From assembly GCF_022808675.1 (NCBI RefSeq), contig NZ_JAKZKV010000001.1:124001-188000 (forward strand): a DNA stretch of 64,000 nt, written 5' to 3'. Position 1 is the stretch's first letter; each line of letters starts with the position of its first letter. A model generated the notes under the pieces. The model was not told the origin of the DNA and did no database searches. It saw only the letters and a program-made list of their open reading frames with translations. This document shows positions 1 through 9,836 of this stretch, in pieces. This DNA is from Parabacteroides sp. FAFU027. GTDB lineage: Bacteria; Bacteroidota; Bacteroidia; Bacteroidales; UBA7332. Both the position numbers and the translations under genes were made by a program.

Positions 1-306
1 GATAATTTGTCATACCAGACGGAGATATACCGATGATAAAACCCATCCCTATTGATTAGTTTTATCCCGGGTTCATCAGGAAGTCATGAAGGATTTTTCA
101 GAAAATTATCCCTTCTCCCCCCAGCCAGTAATGCTGTTGCATTTACTCGTTTCCTCCAAATAATTCTTTAACCAGAACATCAAAGTGTAAAAAAACAGCA
201 ATATATTGAAATGATTTTTCGTAGATTTGTAAGAAGATACATTACCGACAAAATATACTTGATAGACAAAACTACAATCGATGACGTAACCTTTAATTCT
301 AACGAT
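1..306. other. Window edge, no gene recognised
   Basis: I see no convincing gene here. On the minus strand a short open stretch runs into a stop near 166 and could be the tail of a protein, but it is too short to call. It may be a gene remnant, in keeping with the two damaged genes just downstream. Confidence 0.3.
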
Positions 307-726
307 ATGAAATCTCTGTTCTTTGCATTAGCCATCGCGTAAACTGCATTTCGCTATTTCCCCAGAATTGCAACAGTAAGCCTATTCCAGACTAACACAC
401 ATGCCACCTCTATTGGAATCGTTATTTATTCTAATGATACAGAAACGGTATGGAACGCCATGCGGTTTGCCAATTTCGCGAAAAACGAAGGTGATACCAT
501 TTCCATATTCTTACTTGGCAAAGGTGTTGAAGTCGAAAAACTGACAGAAAAAAGCAAGGAGATCAATGAACAGGTGGATCGTTTTTTAGACATTAGAGGT
601 AAAATTCTTGGTTGCGGAACCTGTCTTCAAAAACGGAACAATAACGAGCCTAAAGTCTGCAAATTCTCTTCAATGCAGGAACTTTACAATTTGACATGTG
701 AAAACAAAACTGTATTGACTTTCTAA
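307..726 (+). pseudogene. DsrE-family protein, interrupted by an in-frame stop
   Basis: DsrE/DsrF-like proteins are small sulfur-relay or cysteine-redox proteins. The frame after position 343 encodes a recognisable member: a first strand IGIVIYSND, then FLLGKGVEVE, then the family motif CGTCL. The first ATG in that frame (460) lies after the first strand, inside TVWNAMRFANFA, so starting there would lose the core of the fold. Reading upstream in the same frame gives ATG at 307 followed by a secretion-signal-like MKSLFFALAIA and then TAA at 340-342. The simplest reading is an exported DsrE protein broken by a nonsense mutation in its signal peptide. A base-call error, or translation from an unusual internal start, cannot be excluded. 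Confidence 0.6.
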
Positions 727-768
727 TTGATCTCCGAGTGGAAAACAAAACCTTATCACTTTATAATC

Positions 769-1440
769 ATGAAGGCTAATTATTTGATCAAACACCTTAT
801 CGGCACATGTCTATTTTTTGCATTTCTTTTTGTCAGTGCCGGAAGGATAAATTACTGGCAGGGGTTGGTTTATGTTTCGATTGGCCTGATCATGTTTGTT
901 TTAAATTACACAGCTTTGAGAATAACCCCAGAGCTGCTTAACGAACGCACCAAGCCTGGAGTTGGAACAAAGAAATGGGATAAAGTCATTTTGGGATTGT
1001 CTTTACTCACGACCCTTTCAATGTATGTTGTAGCAGGACTTGACTCAGGCCGATATCACTGGTCTCCTGATTTTCACTGGAGTCTTTATCTGTTAGGGAT
1101 TTTATTAACTGTCACAGGTCAGCTTTTGTTTCTCATTGCTCAAAAACAGAATAAGTTCTTCTCCAGTACGGTCAGAATTCAGACAAATAGAGAACATCAG
1201 GTTTGTGAGAACGGATTATACAAAGTTGTCAGACACCCTGCTTATCAGGGTTCTATAATTCAATCTGGAGGATTTCCATTACTCTTTGGCTCGATCTGGA
1301 GCATTATAACGGCATGTGCTTCAATTGCATTATTAATCATCAGAACCTCACTGGAGGACAGCACATTAAGAAAAGAGCTGAAGGGATATATAGAATATTG
1401 CGATAAAACCAGATACAAACTCATACCCTATATTTGGTAA
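769..1440 (+). CDS. Isoprenylcysteine carboxyl methyltransferase (ICMT)-like membrane protein
   Basis: A 223-residue multi-pass membrane protein of the ICMT/PEMT-like methyltransferase superfamily. Hydrophobic segments lie near residues 7-25, 29-48, 72-90 and 105-125. The C-terminal half has the family signature: GLYKVVRHPAYQGSII (the RHPxY motif that binds the S-adenosylmethionine region), followed by a helix pair and the acidic LEDSTLRKEL. Bacterial members probably methylate small lipophilic or thiol substrates; the substrate here is unknown. I take ATG 769, because the longer frame begins at TTG 727 directly after the previous stop and adds a tail unlike the family. It lies between two damaged genes and may be a survivor of a decaying cluster. 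Confidence 0.75.
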   Translation: MKANYLIKHLIGTCLFFAFLFVSAGRINYWQGLVYVSIGLIMFVLNYTALRITPELLNERTKPGVGTKKWDKVILGLSLLTTLSMYVVAGLDSGRYHWSPDFHWSLYLLGILLTVTGQLLFLIAQKQNKFFSSTVRIQTNREHQVCENGLYKVVRHPAYQGSIIQSGGFPLLFGSIWSIITACASIALLIIRTSLEDSTLRKELKGYIEYCDKTRYKLIPYIW

Positions 1441-1458
1441 CAATTGAATAACCTATAT

Positions 1459-1772
1459 ATGTGGAAAAATGCGAGAAAACATATCATTAGTGGAAAAATG
1501 GAAGGATGGTTCTGGTTAATTGCCATTGCTCTGCTTACCATGACCGATCCAGATCAATGCGAACACTTCTCGTTCTGCCTGTTTAAGCACTTGGGAATTG
1601 ATTTATGCCCGGGCCGTGGATTAGGACATTACAATGCAATGCATTGTTGTTCAGAGGAAGGTTTATTGAATCCTTTCACGCACACCCGTTAGCACTTCCG
1701 GCTGTTGTAATATTAATACACCGCAGCTACAAATTGCTTTTAGTTCGGAAGTCTTCATCCAATGACAAATAA
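1459..1772 (+). pseudogene. DUF2752-family small membrane protein, frameshifted
   Basis: The first part encodes a membrane segment followed by the DUF2752 core (FSFC, then HLGIDLCPGRGLGH). In the family this core is normally CPGCG; the second cysteine is arginine here. After GLGH the frame degenerates to a stop near 1690. The family's C-terminal half is intact in another frame from about 1635 to 1772: NALLFRGRFIESFHAHPLAL, then a hydrophobic helix and a basic end stopping at TAA 1770-1772. So one or two bases have been gained or lost near 1630-1640. The frameshift plus the lost cysteine suggests a true pseudogene rather than a sequencing error. In Bacteroidota DUF2752 genes commonly sit next to TM2 genes, as here. 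Confidence 0.65.
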
Positions 1773-1795
1773 AACACAACTTTAAAATCAATATT

Positions 1796-2137
1796 ATGAA
1801 TCGACTCTTATCACAAATGCCCGAACTTGAACTGGACGAGGCAATGACCATTGACGCACTATTGAAAGACAAAACTGACGAACAAGTCCGCAACTTTGCA
1901 ATAATTTACCGCAGTCGACGACGTGATCCGATGATCATCCTGGTGACCACACTGCTTGGATTTGTCGGCTTTTCAGGTATCCAACGCTTCCTCACCAATC
2001 AAATGGGTATGGGCATTCTCTATTTTTTCACAGCAGGACTCTGCCTGATCGGCACTATTATTGATTTGGTTAATTACAAATCTCTAGCATTGGAGTATAA
2101 TCGAAAAGTAGCACAGGAAGCTGCGATGTTTATTTAG
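1796..2137 (+). CDS. TM2-domain membrane protein
   Basis: A 113-residue protein with an acidic helical N-terminus (residues 1-45, with LLSQMPELELDEAM), a basic RSRRRDP turn, then the TM2 domain: two transmembrane helices near 46-65 and 70-95 around a polar turn (FSGIQRFLTNQMGMGI) and the DLVNYKSL end. TM2 proteins are small inner-membrane proteins of uncertain role. The start is ATG 1796, 23 bp after the damaged DUF2752 gene, an association common in this phylum, so the two were probably co-transcribed. No function can be assigned. Confidence 0.8.
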   Translation: MNRLLSQMPELELDEAMTIDALLKDKTDEQVRNFAIIYRSRRRDPMIILVTTLLGFVGFSGIQRFLTNQMGMGILYFFTAGLCLIGTIIDLVNYKSLALEYNRKVAQEAAMFI

Positions 2138-2420
2138 ACCTGATAAAAACAGGGGACATAGTAACTTATCCTATATTAAAGCATGAAATATCAAGTTATC
2201 GTGACTCCTTTCAAGAAAGACAGGCTGGGATTCAGCATGGCAAGTTGTACATGGATGTTTTGTTAATTTCAATGCCAGAACTGAAATTAACTACACAGAC
2301 AGAGAAAATGGATGTTGGTGGATTCTGGGTCCGGTTCAATGGGATATCTGCTGTATTAATAAAAGATATATCAGCAGACTGGATCTAGTAAAAAGTATCC
2401 GACTCTGACGAATACATCAA
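2138..2420. other. Intergenic region with two competing short open frames
   Basis: Two overlapping plus-strand frames stay open here. One lacks a start until ATG 2267 and ends with KDISADWI. The other ends with RLDLVKSIRL. Neither is recognised and only one could be real, so this is best read as a possible gene remnant. Confidence 0.25.
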
Positions 2421-2463
2421 AAAACGAGGCTGACAGAATAATACTGACAGCCTCGTTTTTTAA
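2421..2463. terminator. Bidirectional intrinsic terminator
   Basis: An inverted repeat AACGAGGCTG / CAGCCTCGTT, flanked by A-run and T-run, ends just before the stop of the minus-strand lipoprotein gene. It should terminate that gene and anything read from the left. Confidence 0.8.
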
Positions 2464-2474
2464 TATAGGAAATA

Positions 2475-3416
2475 TTACAACTTCTTCTCCTCTGCAGCTG
2501 CATTGGACTGATCTATAACTTTTACATTAATGAGATATTCCGGATTAAACTGCTCTCCTTTAATCGCTTTGTAAAGGTTTTTCACGCCTTCATAACCCAT
2601 AGTCTGGAAATCCTGCTTCATCGTAGCACAGTTCGGATGTTTAGAAATGTAGTTCAGAAGCGGTTTGGAAACATCAAAGAATACAACAACTCCACCATCA
2701 TCAACAAACTTAGATAATGCCGGAATTTTTTCTACGCCATCCAATGTCATTGCCCCCCAAACCATCTGGATTCCATTGATCTTCTTATTTTTTTCCAACT
2801 CGAGGCTTAGGATTTCTTTGCCTACATCCGGCATCTCAAATGAATAGAGGACATTCGATAGATTTTTCATACCAAATGCTTCTTTGAATCCATTCAAACG
2901 TTGAACCAGGTTATCTGCTGTCGGACCACCTCCAATAACAATGACATTATCAGGAGTCTTTCCGGCCTTTTGGTATAACTTATTCATAGTTTCAGCACAA
3001 ACCTTTCCTGCGGTTTTATTATCGGAACCAATATAAAAAGTACGACCGCTACCCGGGCAATCAGAGTCAAAAGTACCGACTTTAATACCTGCAGCCATTG
3101 CTTTTTGGATAGGTTCTTTCAATGCATCGACATCATTACAACTAATCAGGATACCATTCACCTGATATTTAATCAGGTTTTCAATAATTTCCTTTTGCTT
3201 ATCTGCACTACTGGAAGTAGGAGCTTCCCATGTCACTGTAACACCCAATTCTTTACCTGCTTTTTTACTGCTCTCCTTAACCTGATCGAAGATCGCATTA
3301 TCAACTTTTGGAACCACGGCAATGATTACCTCATCACTCTGACGTACTTTTTTGCAAGAAACAGTCAAAGCCAGGAGCAGAGACAATGCAGAGAACAAAA
3401 ACCATTGTTTTTTCAT
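2475..3416 (-). CDS. Periplasmic sugar-binding lipoprotein (RbsB / Peripla_BP_4 family)
   Basis: A 313-residue substrate-binding protein of the ribose/galactose-binding class. It has a lipoprotein signal with Cys21 in LTVSCKK, then the fold: IIAVVPKVDNAIFDQV (first strand and helix), GILISCNDVDAL, GTFDSDCPGSGRTFYIGSDN (ligand loop and hinge), VIVIGGGPTADNLVQRLNGF and the C-terminal GYEGVKNLYKAIKG. The length is normal for the family. No permease or ATPase gene lies nearby, so it either serves a transporter encoded elsewhere or acts as a sugar sensor. It is transcribed leftward toward the terminator at 2421-2463 and diverges from the helicase gene. The ligand is unknown. Confidence 0.85.
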   Translation of the reverse strand: MKKQWFLFSALSLLLALTVSCKKVRQSDEVIIAVVPKVDNAIFDQVKESSKKAGKELGVTVTWEAPTSSSADKQKEIIENLIKYQVNGILISCNDVDALKEPIQKAMAAGIKVGTFDSDCPGSGRTFYIGSDNKTAGKVCAETMNKLYQKAGKTPDNVIVIGGGPTADNLVQRLNGFKEAFGMKNLSNVLYSFEMPDVGKEILSLELEKNKKINGIQMVWGAMTLDGVEKIPALSKFVDDGGVVVFFDVSKPLLNYISKHPNCATMKQDFQTMGYEGVKNLYKAIKGEQFNPEYLINVKVIDQSNAAAEEKKL

Positions 3417-3628
3417 AACGTCTAGATTTAATATAGTTAGTAATTATATAAGTAACCAGGGATCATTCAACAGTTTACGGGAAGATGGTTTCAGATTAAT
3501 TAGTACAACTGTATAACAATTTGCAGCTCAAGTTAGTTTTATACGTTTATACAGAAATCTATGTGTCAGAGACTTTTGATTGAAGTAACCTCTGAATTAA
3601 TTGCCATTTCAAAGCCAAAACAATTCCG

Positions 3629-3636
3629 TACATTTG
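3629..3636 (+). promoter_or_regulatory. -7 promoter box for the helicase gene
   Basis: TACATTTG matches the Bacteroidota -7 consensus TAnnTTTG. Transcription would begin near 3643, so the ATG at 3561 cannot be the start and ATG 3660 is preferred. No clean -33 box at 19-21 bp is visible. Confidence 0.5.
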
Positions 3637-3659
3637 CAGGACTAATTTCAAGCAACAAC

Positions 3660-5678
3660 ATGTCCACGGTAATTGACACAGATAACCCCGAGTTTAAGGA
3701 TGCGCTGAATCTGATTCAACACACCCGCCAGTCCGTTTTTCTCACCGGAAAAGCCGGAACGGGTAAATCTACATTTCTCAAATATATCTGCCAGATTACC
3801 CGAAAAAAGTTTGTCGTACTGGCACCTACCGGTGTAGCTGCCATTAATGCAGGTGGCAGCACTATCCATTCTTTCTTTAAATTACCGTTCCGCCCCATGT
3901 TGCCTGACGATCCCGACCTCAGCCTGCAACACTCCCGCATCTTCCATTTTCTGAAATACAAACGCGAGCACAAAAAGCTGATCCAAAACGTTGAGCTGGT
4001 CATCATTGATGAGATTTCGATGGTGAGAGCTGATATTATCGACTTTATCGATCGTGTACTTCGTGTTTATTCCGGCAATATGCGGGAACCATTTGGTGGG
4101 AAGCAGATGCTATTCGTCGGTGATGTATTTCAGTTGGAACCGGTCGTAAAAAGCGATGAAAGGGAAATTCTGTCACGCTTCTACCCTAACCCGTTCTTTT
4201 TCTCAGCCCGAGTGTTTAATGAAATGGCATTGGTTCCCATTGAGCTGAAGAAAGTTTACCGACAAAAGGATGCGGAATTTGTTTCCATACTTGACCATAT
4301 TCGCACCAATACCGCTCATACTGTCGATTTACAGCACTTAAACAAGCGTTACCAACCATCGTTCACTCCGCCCAATGACGACTTTTTTGTCACCTTGGCT
4401 ACCCGTAGGGACAATGTCGATTTTATCAACGATCAAAAGCTTTCGGAACTCTCCGGGGAAGAGTTTCGTTTTGTAGGAGAAATCAGGGGCGACTTTCCTG
4501 AAAGCAGTCTTCCTACCCAAATGGAACTGGTACTCAAGGAGCAGGCTCAGGTCATTTTCATTAAAAATGATTTTGGAGTCCCTCAGGACCGACGTTGGGC
4601 AAATGGTACAATCGGCAAGATTACACACATCTCTGACGATGGGAAAATCTATGTCTTACTGGAAAATGGACAGGAGTGCGAGGTCTCCAGAGATTCCTGG
4701 CGGAATATCCGGTACAAATACAATGAAAAAGAGAATAGAATCGAGGAAGAAGAACTTGGCGTCTTTATTCAATACCCCATCCGACTAGCCTGGGCGATAA
4801 CCGTACACAAAAGCCAGGGACTGACATTCAATCATGTATTGGTGGACTTCAGTGGAGGCGTTTTCGCCGGAGGACAGGCTTATGTGGCACTAAGCCGATG
4901 TACATCTATGGAAGGAATGGTGCTGAAAAAGCAGATCAACCGCAGCGATATTTTTATCCGCCCAGAGATCGTCCAGTTCTCCAGACAGTTTAACGACCGG
5001 CAACTGATTGATCGTTCTCTGAAGCAGGCTCAGGCGGATATTTTATATGCACAATGTGCCAAAGAATTTGACCAGGGCGATTTTGCCAAATGTCTGGACT
5101 CTTTCTTTCAGGCTATTCATTCCCGCTATGACATTGAAAAGCCGGTTCCCAGAAGATTTATCCAGAAAAAACTCAATATCATCAATACTCTCCGGAAGAA
5201 AAACAAAGAGCTTCAGGAACGTTTAAACGAACAGCGCGTTTTTCTCAATGATCTTTCGCACGAATATCTTCTAATGGGAAACGAATGTATACTGAAAGCC
5301 AAAGACAGTAAAGCGGCACTGGCCAATTTTGAGAAAGCGCTCAAGTTAAATCCGACCAATATTGACGCCTGGATCAGAAAAGGTGTAACGCTTTATGATG
5401 AAAAAGAGTATTTCGATGCAGAAACCTGCTTTAACGAAGCAGTCCGGTTAAGTCCGGTATATTTTAAAGCTTTATACAACAGGGGGAAAAACCGATTTGC
5501 GATGAAGAATTATCAGGGAGCAATGAGTGATTTTGAGAAAGCGGTCGGCATAAAACCGGAACACGCGTCTGCTGTGGAATATCTGGGAGATTCATTTTCC
5601 CAACTGGGAGATCAGGAAACGGCGATGAAATTCTGGGAGATCGCAGAACATCTGAGAGATAAGAAAAAAAGGAAATAA
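3660..5678 (+). CDS. PIF1/RecD-like superfamily 1 helicase with C-terminal TPRs
   Basis: A 672-residue ATP-dependent DNA helicase of the PIF1/RecD-like group. Visible motifs: Walker A GKAGTGKST (about 30-38), GVAAINAGGSTIHSFF (motif Ia, about 59), Walker B VIIDEISMV (about 114), FVGDVFQLEPV (motif III, about 154) and TVHKSQGLTF (motif V, about 381) with YVALSRC. Roughly residues 450-530 form a helical linker and 533-667 hold three TPR units (ALANFEKALKLNPTNIDAW, YFDAETCFNEAVRLSP, AMSDFEKAVGIKPEHASAV). Such helicases resolve structured DNA or R-loops; the TPRs suggest a protein partner. The start is set by the upstream promoter box. A terminator follows directly. Confidence 0.9.
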   Translation: MSTVIDTDNPEFKDALNLIQHTRQSVFLTGKAGTGKSTFLKYICQITRKKFVVLAPTGVAAINAGGSTIHSFFKLPFRPMLPDDPDLSLQHSRIFHFLKYKREHKKLIQNVELVIIDEISMVRADIIDFIDRVLRVYSGNMREPFGGKQMLFVGDVFQLEPVVKSDEREILSRFYPNPFFFSARVFNEMALVPIELKKVYRQKDAEFVSILDHIRTNTAHTVDLQHLNKRYQPSFTPPNDDFFVTLATRRDNVDFINDQKLSELSGEEFRFVGEIRGDFPESSLPTQMELVLKEQAQVIFIKNDFGVPQDRRWANGTIGKITHISDDGKIYVLLENGQECEVSRDSWRNIRYKYNEKENRIEEEELGVFIQYPIRLAWAITVHKSQGLTFNHVLVDFSGGVFAGGQAYVALSRCTSMEGMVLKKQINRSDIFIRPEIVQFSRQFNDRQLIDRSLKQAQADILYAQCAKEFDQGDFAKCLDSFFQAIHSRYDIEKPVPRRFIQKKLNIINTLRKKNKELQERLNEQRVFLNDLSHEYLLMGNECILKAKDSKAALANFEKALKLNPTNIDAWIRKGVTLYDEKEYFDAETCFNEAVRLSPVYFKALYNRGKNRFAMKNYQGAMSDFEKAVGIKPEHASAVEYLGDSFSQLGDQETAMKFWEIAEHLRDKKKRK

Positions 5679-5709
5679 AAAAGGATGCCGAAGCATCCTT
5701 TTTTTATTT
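5679..5709. terminator. Bidirectional terminator
   Basis: AAGGATGC-cgaa-GCATCCTT flanked by A- and T-runs, placed between the convergent helicase and TPR genes; it serves both. Confidence 0.85.
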
Positions 5710-5714
5710 GAGTC

Positions 5715-6938
5715 TTATTGTAAAGCTTTGATTTGTTTATCTATAGCATCATACTCTTTGGTCATATTGAGCTGATAGTAGATATTGCGGATCGGAGTCA
5801 TATACTCCAGATTGTTGGGCTTCAACTCCAACGCTTTTTTGAAGTAAGGCAACGCCTCACGGAAAGTAGCTTTCACCTGCTCTTTAGCCGCATTGTACTT
5901 TTTCACCTCTTTCATAGGGATTTTACTTGCCGCTTCATTCATCTCAACAGCTTTGTTGAATTTCAGACGACCCAGGTAGTAGTGAGCTTGTGCGTAGTTA
6001 GGATCTACTTTCAATGCAGCTTCGAAAGTTTCTTTCACTTCCTGCTCTGGTTTGTTAGCAGCCTGCAATACTTCACCCAATGCGATGTAAAGATTCAAAT
6101 CCTGTTTACGTTTCAAACCTTCTTTCAGAAAGGTAATCGCATTTTCGTAGTCTTTGTTATTGATGTATTCATTTACAAGGTTACCCAGGAAGAACATACT
6201 GTCAGAGTAAGCTTCATAACCCTCTTTCAACGCCTGAAGATATTTATCCTTCTGTCCGTTTTTTTTGTACACATCAGTAATGAAGTAATAAATGTTGTAA
6301 CGTTGATAATCGACTTTTTTGGCAAAATTCAAAGCGTCAATTGCCAATTGATTATCGCCTGAGTTCATTGCAGCTAAGCTGGCATAATATGGAATCTGTT
6401 TGTAGTTTTGATCAGCAGCCAGATTCAGATCTTTCAGATTCTCGTTTTCAGGCACTTTTGCATAGGTAGAGAAATACTTGTATGCTGCCTGATAGTCTTT
6501 TTGATCATAGTAATATGCACCTCCATTGATAAAGTCATTGACACACTCTTTGATTTTAGCAACGATTTCTTTGTCGTACTTAGGTTTTATTTTACCTTTT
6601 GCATCCGGAAGCTTATCCAGTTCCAGACATTTTGTCCAATAAGTGTAACCATCATACAAAGCAGTATACATCACCTTTTCATCCACTTTTTGCTTCAGAA
6701 TTTTTTTGTTACGCTCAGCTTCATAATGTTTGATAGAGATACTACCGGCAGTGTACCAGGTTTTCACATCATTTTTAGTCTCATCGTTTTGAAGAGCTTC
6801 TTTGATTTTTGATTCAGCAGTAACAAAATCAGGTTTTTCCTGCACTGCCAGGCTCATAGCTTCGGAAACCGCTTTTTTCTGTGCGAATCCCACTGACGTA
6901 CCAGCAATGAGGCACGCCATCAACATGTACTTTTTCAT
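5715..6938 (-). CDS. Exported tetratricopeptide-repeat protein
   Basis: A 407-residue protein with a cleavable signal peptide (MKKYMLMACLIAGTSVGFAQ) and helical repeats for most of its length: about residues 140-230 (ALYKYFSTYA-type and DALNFAKKVDYQRYNIYYF), 230-300 (EGYEAYSDSMFFLGNLVNEY, AITFLKEGLKRK) and 310-400 (FEAALKVDPNYAQAHYYLG, ALPYFKKALELKPNNLEYM). It probably acts as a periplasmic scaffold. It starts 21 bp after gyrA on the same strand with no terminator between, so the two are probably co-transcribed, though no functional link is known. Confidence 0.8.
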   Translation of the reverse strand: MKKYMLMACLIAGTSVGFAQKKAVSEAMSLAVQEKPDFVTAESKIKEALQNDETKNDVKTWYTAGSISIKHYEAERNKKILKQKVDEKVMYTALYDGYTYWTKCLELDKLPDAKGKIKPKYDKEIVAKIKECVNDFINGGAYYYDQKDYQAAYKYFSTYAKVPENENLKDLNLAADQNYKQIPYYASLAAMNSGDNQLAIDALNFAKKVDYQRYNIYYFITDVYKKNGQKDKYLQALKEGYEAYSDSMFFLGNLVNEYINNKDYENAITFLKEGLKRKQDLNLYIALGEVLQAANKPEQEVKETFEAALKVDPNYAQAHYYLGRLKFNKAVEMNEAASKIPMKEVKKYNAAKEQVKATFREALPYFKKALELKPNNLEYMTPIRNIYYQLNMTKEYDAIDKQIKALQ

Positions 6939-6959
6939 TTAATTCTATTTTTAGGTTGA

Positions 6960-9527
6960 TTATTCGTTATTCTCGTTTGAATCAGTTGTTGGCTCGTTAC
7001 CTTCAGTATTCACCTCTGTATTTTCTGCTCCAAGTTCAGGGAAAAGCACTCCGTTAACAGGTTCAATAGTCTCTTCATCCGGATCTGTCATTACCTTACA
7101 AACTGAAGCGATCTGATCGTTACGTTTCCCCAGGTTAATCAGGCGAACTCCTTGTGTAGCACGTCCCATGATACGGACATCTGCCATCTTCAGACGAATC
7201 GTTACTCCCGATTTATTGATAATCATCAGGTCATTCTCATCATTCACGTTTTTGATTGAGACCAGTTTTCCGGTTTTGTCGGTGATATTCATGGTTTTTA
7301 CACCTTTACCACCACGGTTTGTAATACGGTAATCATCAAATTCGGAGCGCTTACCATAACCTTCTTCAGACACCACCATGATAGATTCTGCTTTGGTATC
7401 TTCGATACAAATCATACCTACCACTTCATCCTGACCATCCTCATCAAGTGTCATACCACGAACTCCGGTCGCGGTACGGCCCATTTCACGAACTGCACTT
7501 TCGTGAAATGTAATAGCACGACCATTTTTGTTGGCCAAAATTACATAGTTGTTACCGTCTGTCAAACGAACCTGAATTACCTTGTCGTCTTCACGGATGG
7601 TGATCGCATTTACACCATTCTGACGGGGACGTGAATAAGCTTCAAGCGAAGTCTTTTTAATCACACCCTGTTTGGTACAGAACAACAGATAGTGAGATTG
7701 ATTATATTGCGGGTCCTGTAGTTGTTTGACTTTGATAAACGCATTTACCTTATCATCCGATTCTATGTTCAAGAGGTTCTGAATAGCACGACCTTTGGTA
7801 TTTTTAGCACCTTCCGGAATTTCATAAACCTTCAACCAGTAACATCTTCCTTTTTGGGTAAAGAAGAGCATGGTACTGTGCATGGAAGCCGGGTAAATAT
7901 GCTCAATAAAGTCAGCATCGCGGGTCTCGCTTCCTTTAGAACCCACGCCTCCGCGATTTTGAGTACGGAATTCACTTAGCGGAGTACGTTTGATATAACC
8001 CATGTGAGATATGGTGATTACCATCTCATCATCGGCGTAGAAATCTTCTGGATTGAATTCTTCTGATGAATATACAATTTCCGATTTACGCTCGTCACCG
8101 TATTTATCCTTGATTTCAAGTAATTCATCTTTAATAACCTTCATACAAAGTTCCTCATTTGAAAGAATCTCATTCAAATAAGCGATCAGTTTCATGATCT
8201 CTTCATATTCTGCATGGAGTTTTGCCTGCTCAAGACCAGTCAACTGGCGCAAACGCATTTCAACGATTGCTCTTGCCTGAATATCAGATAATGCGAAACG
8301 TTCGATCAGTCGGTTGCGGGCTTCTTCCGGGTTTTGAGATGAACGGATAATAGCAATAACTTCATCAATATTATCAGAAGCGATGATTAAACCCTGAAGG
8401 ATATGAGCACGCTTTTCAGCTTCAGCCAGCTCGTATTTGGTACGACGAATAACCACATCATGTCGGTGCTCTACGAAGAGGCTCACCATATCACGCAGAT
8501 TCAGTAAGCGCGGACGTCCTTTTACCAGGGCAATATTATTTACTCCGAATGATGACTGAAGCGCCGTCATTTTGAACAGGGTATTCAGTACCACGTTGGA
8601 ATTGGCATCACGCTTCACATCCACCACAATACGCATACCTGTTCGGTCTGACTCATCATTTACATTCGAGATACCTTCTATTTTCTTATCTTCTACAAGA
8701 TCTGCAATGGTTTTAATTAGCTCTGCCTTATTGACAAGGTATGGAATCTCTGTTATAATGATCTTTTCGCGATTGTGCTCTGTTTCGATTTCAGCTTTTG
8801 CACGCATCACTACCCGACCGCGACCAGTTTCATACGCCTCTTTCACTCCAGCATGACCATAGATGTAGCCTCCGGTTGGAAAATCAGGCGCTTTCACGTA
8901 CTTCATCAGTCCGTGAATGTCAATATCTTTATCCTCAATGTAAGCGATTGTTGCGTCAATTACCTCAGAAAGGTTATGAGGAGGCATATTGGTTGCCATA
9001 CCTACGGCAATACCAGAAGCTCCATTTACCAAAAGATTTGGAATACGGGTAGGCAATACAATAGGCTCTTTCAACGTATCGTCGAAGTTGAGCTGGAAAT
9101 CCACCGTATCTTTTTCAATATCAACGAGCATCTCTTCAGCGATTTTACTCAGACGTGCCTCGGTATAACGCATCGCAGCAGGGCTATCGCCGTCAACAGA
9201 ACCGAAGTTACCTTGTCCGTCAACCAAAGTGTAACGCAATGACCACTCCTGTGCCATACGTACCAGGGCAAAATAGACAGATGAATCACCATGCGGGTGG
9301 TATTTACCTAATACCTCACCCACGATTCTCGCACATTTTTTATAAGGTTTATCGGAAGTATTGCCCAGCTCGTTCATTCCAAACAAAACGCGTCGGTGAA
9401 CGGGTTTAAATCCGTCCCTCACGTCAGGCAACGCACGCGAAACGATTACAGACATCGAATAGTCGATGTAGCTGCTCTTCATTTCATCTTCGATGTTTAC
9501 TTTAATTATTCTGTCTTGATCAGTCAT
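6960..9527 (-). CDS. gyrA: DNA gyrase subunit A
   Basis: An 855-residue type II topoisomerase A subunit, which cuts and religates DNA in the GyrA2B2 complex to introduce negative supercoils. Visible are the N-terminal [21 protein letters not shown], the quinolone-region [10 protein letters not shown] (78-86), catalytic Tyr121 in [10 protein letters not shown], and the six-bladed C-terminal wrapping domain from about 500 with the GyrA box region [10 protein letters not shown] near 530. The acidic tail after 825 is typical. Ser82 and Phe86 are the usual residues in this phylum, so no resistance change is evident. The start is ATG 9527, with a -7-like box TACCTTAG (9573-9580, minus) upstream. 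Confidence 0.98.
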   Translation of the reverse strand: MTDQDRIIKVNIEDEMKSSYIDYSMSVIVSRALPDVRDGFKPVHRRVLFGMNELGNTSDKPYKKCARIVGEVLGKYHPHGDSSVYFALVRMAQEWSLRYTLVDGQGNFGSVDGDSPAAMRYTEARLSKIAEEMLVDIEKDTVDFQLNFDDTLKEPIVLPTRIPNLLVNGASGIAVGMATNMPPHNLSEVIDATIAYIEDKDIDIHGLMKYVKAPDFPTGGYIYGHAGVKEAYETGRGRVVMRAKAEIETEHNREKIIITEIPYLVNKAELIKTIADLVEDKKIEGISNVNDESDRTGMRIVVDVKRDANSNVVLNTLFKMTALQSSFGVNNIALVKGRPRLLNLRDMVSLFVEHRHDVVIRRTKYELAEAEKRAHILQGLIIASDNIDEVIAIIRSSQNPEEARNRLIERFALSDIQARAIVEMRLRQLTGLEQAKLHAEYEEIMKLIAYLNEILSNEELCMKVIKDELLEIKDKYGDERKSEIVYSSEEFNPEDFYADDEMVITISHMGYIKRTPLSEFRTQNRGGVGSKGSETRDADFIEHIYPASMHSTMLFFTQKGRCYWLKVYEIPEGAKNTKGRAIQNLLNIESDDKVNAFIKVKQLQDPQYNQSHYLLFCTKQGVIKKTSLEAYSRPRQNGVNAITIREDDKVIQVRLTDGNNYVILANKNGRAITFHESAVREMGRTATGVRGMTLDEDGQDEVVGMICIEDTKAESIMVVSEEGYGKRSEFDDYRITNRGGKGVKTMNITDKTGKLVSIKNVNDENDLMIINKSGVTIRLKMADVRIMGRATQGVRLINLGKRNDQIASVCKVMTDPDEETIEPVNGVLFPELGAENTEVNTEGNEPTTDSNENNE

Positions 9528-9572
9528 TTATGAGAAATTTATTTGAGATACCATTTTCGTTAAAAAAGCGTG

Positions 9573-9580
9573 CTAAGGTA
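9573..9580 (-). promoter_or_regulatory. Probable -7 box of gyrA
   Basis: TACCTTAG on the minus strand, one mismatch to TAnnTTTG, about 45 bp upstream of the gyrA start. No clear -33 box. Confidence 0.35.
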
Positions 9581-9715
9581 AGCTTTTCCCCTAAAATATG
9601 AAAGAAAGACAGCCAAAACTTTTCTCGATAAAAGCATCAAATCCCTATTCGGTAAACGGCTCGAAAAAATATGCAGAAAATATCGCCACAAGTGACCGAA
9701 ATTAAATATAAGTGC

Positions 9716-9723
9716 TATATTTG
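9716..9723 (+). promoter_or_regulatory. -7 box of clpC
   Basis: TATATTTG, an exact match to TAnnTTTG, about 113 bp before the clpC start. The 9528-9836 interval otherwise holds no gene; it is the divergent gyrA/clpC control region. Confidence 0.5.
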
Positions 9724-9836
9724 CGGATAACAGGGCGTAAATCACTCTCTGTTTATTGTTATAATATTAACGAATGAATAGATGAATCAGCACGAAATTG
9801 GGCTGCACAAGTTTAGTCATTACAAAATGAGTTGGT

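Noticed and set aside
5733-6812. Hydrophobic plus-strand frames opposite the TPR gene
   Set aside because: Their composition is the antisense of a Lys/Glu-rich protein; the minus-strand gene has clear TPR repeats and a signal peptide.
9266-9300. Quinolone-resistance change in GyrA (Phe86)
   Set aside because: Phe at this position is normal in Bacteroidota, and Ser82 is unchanged.
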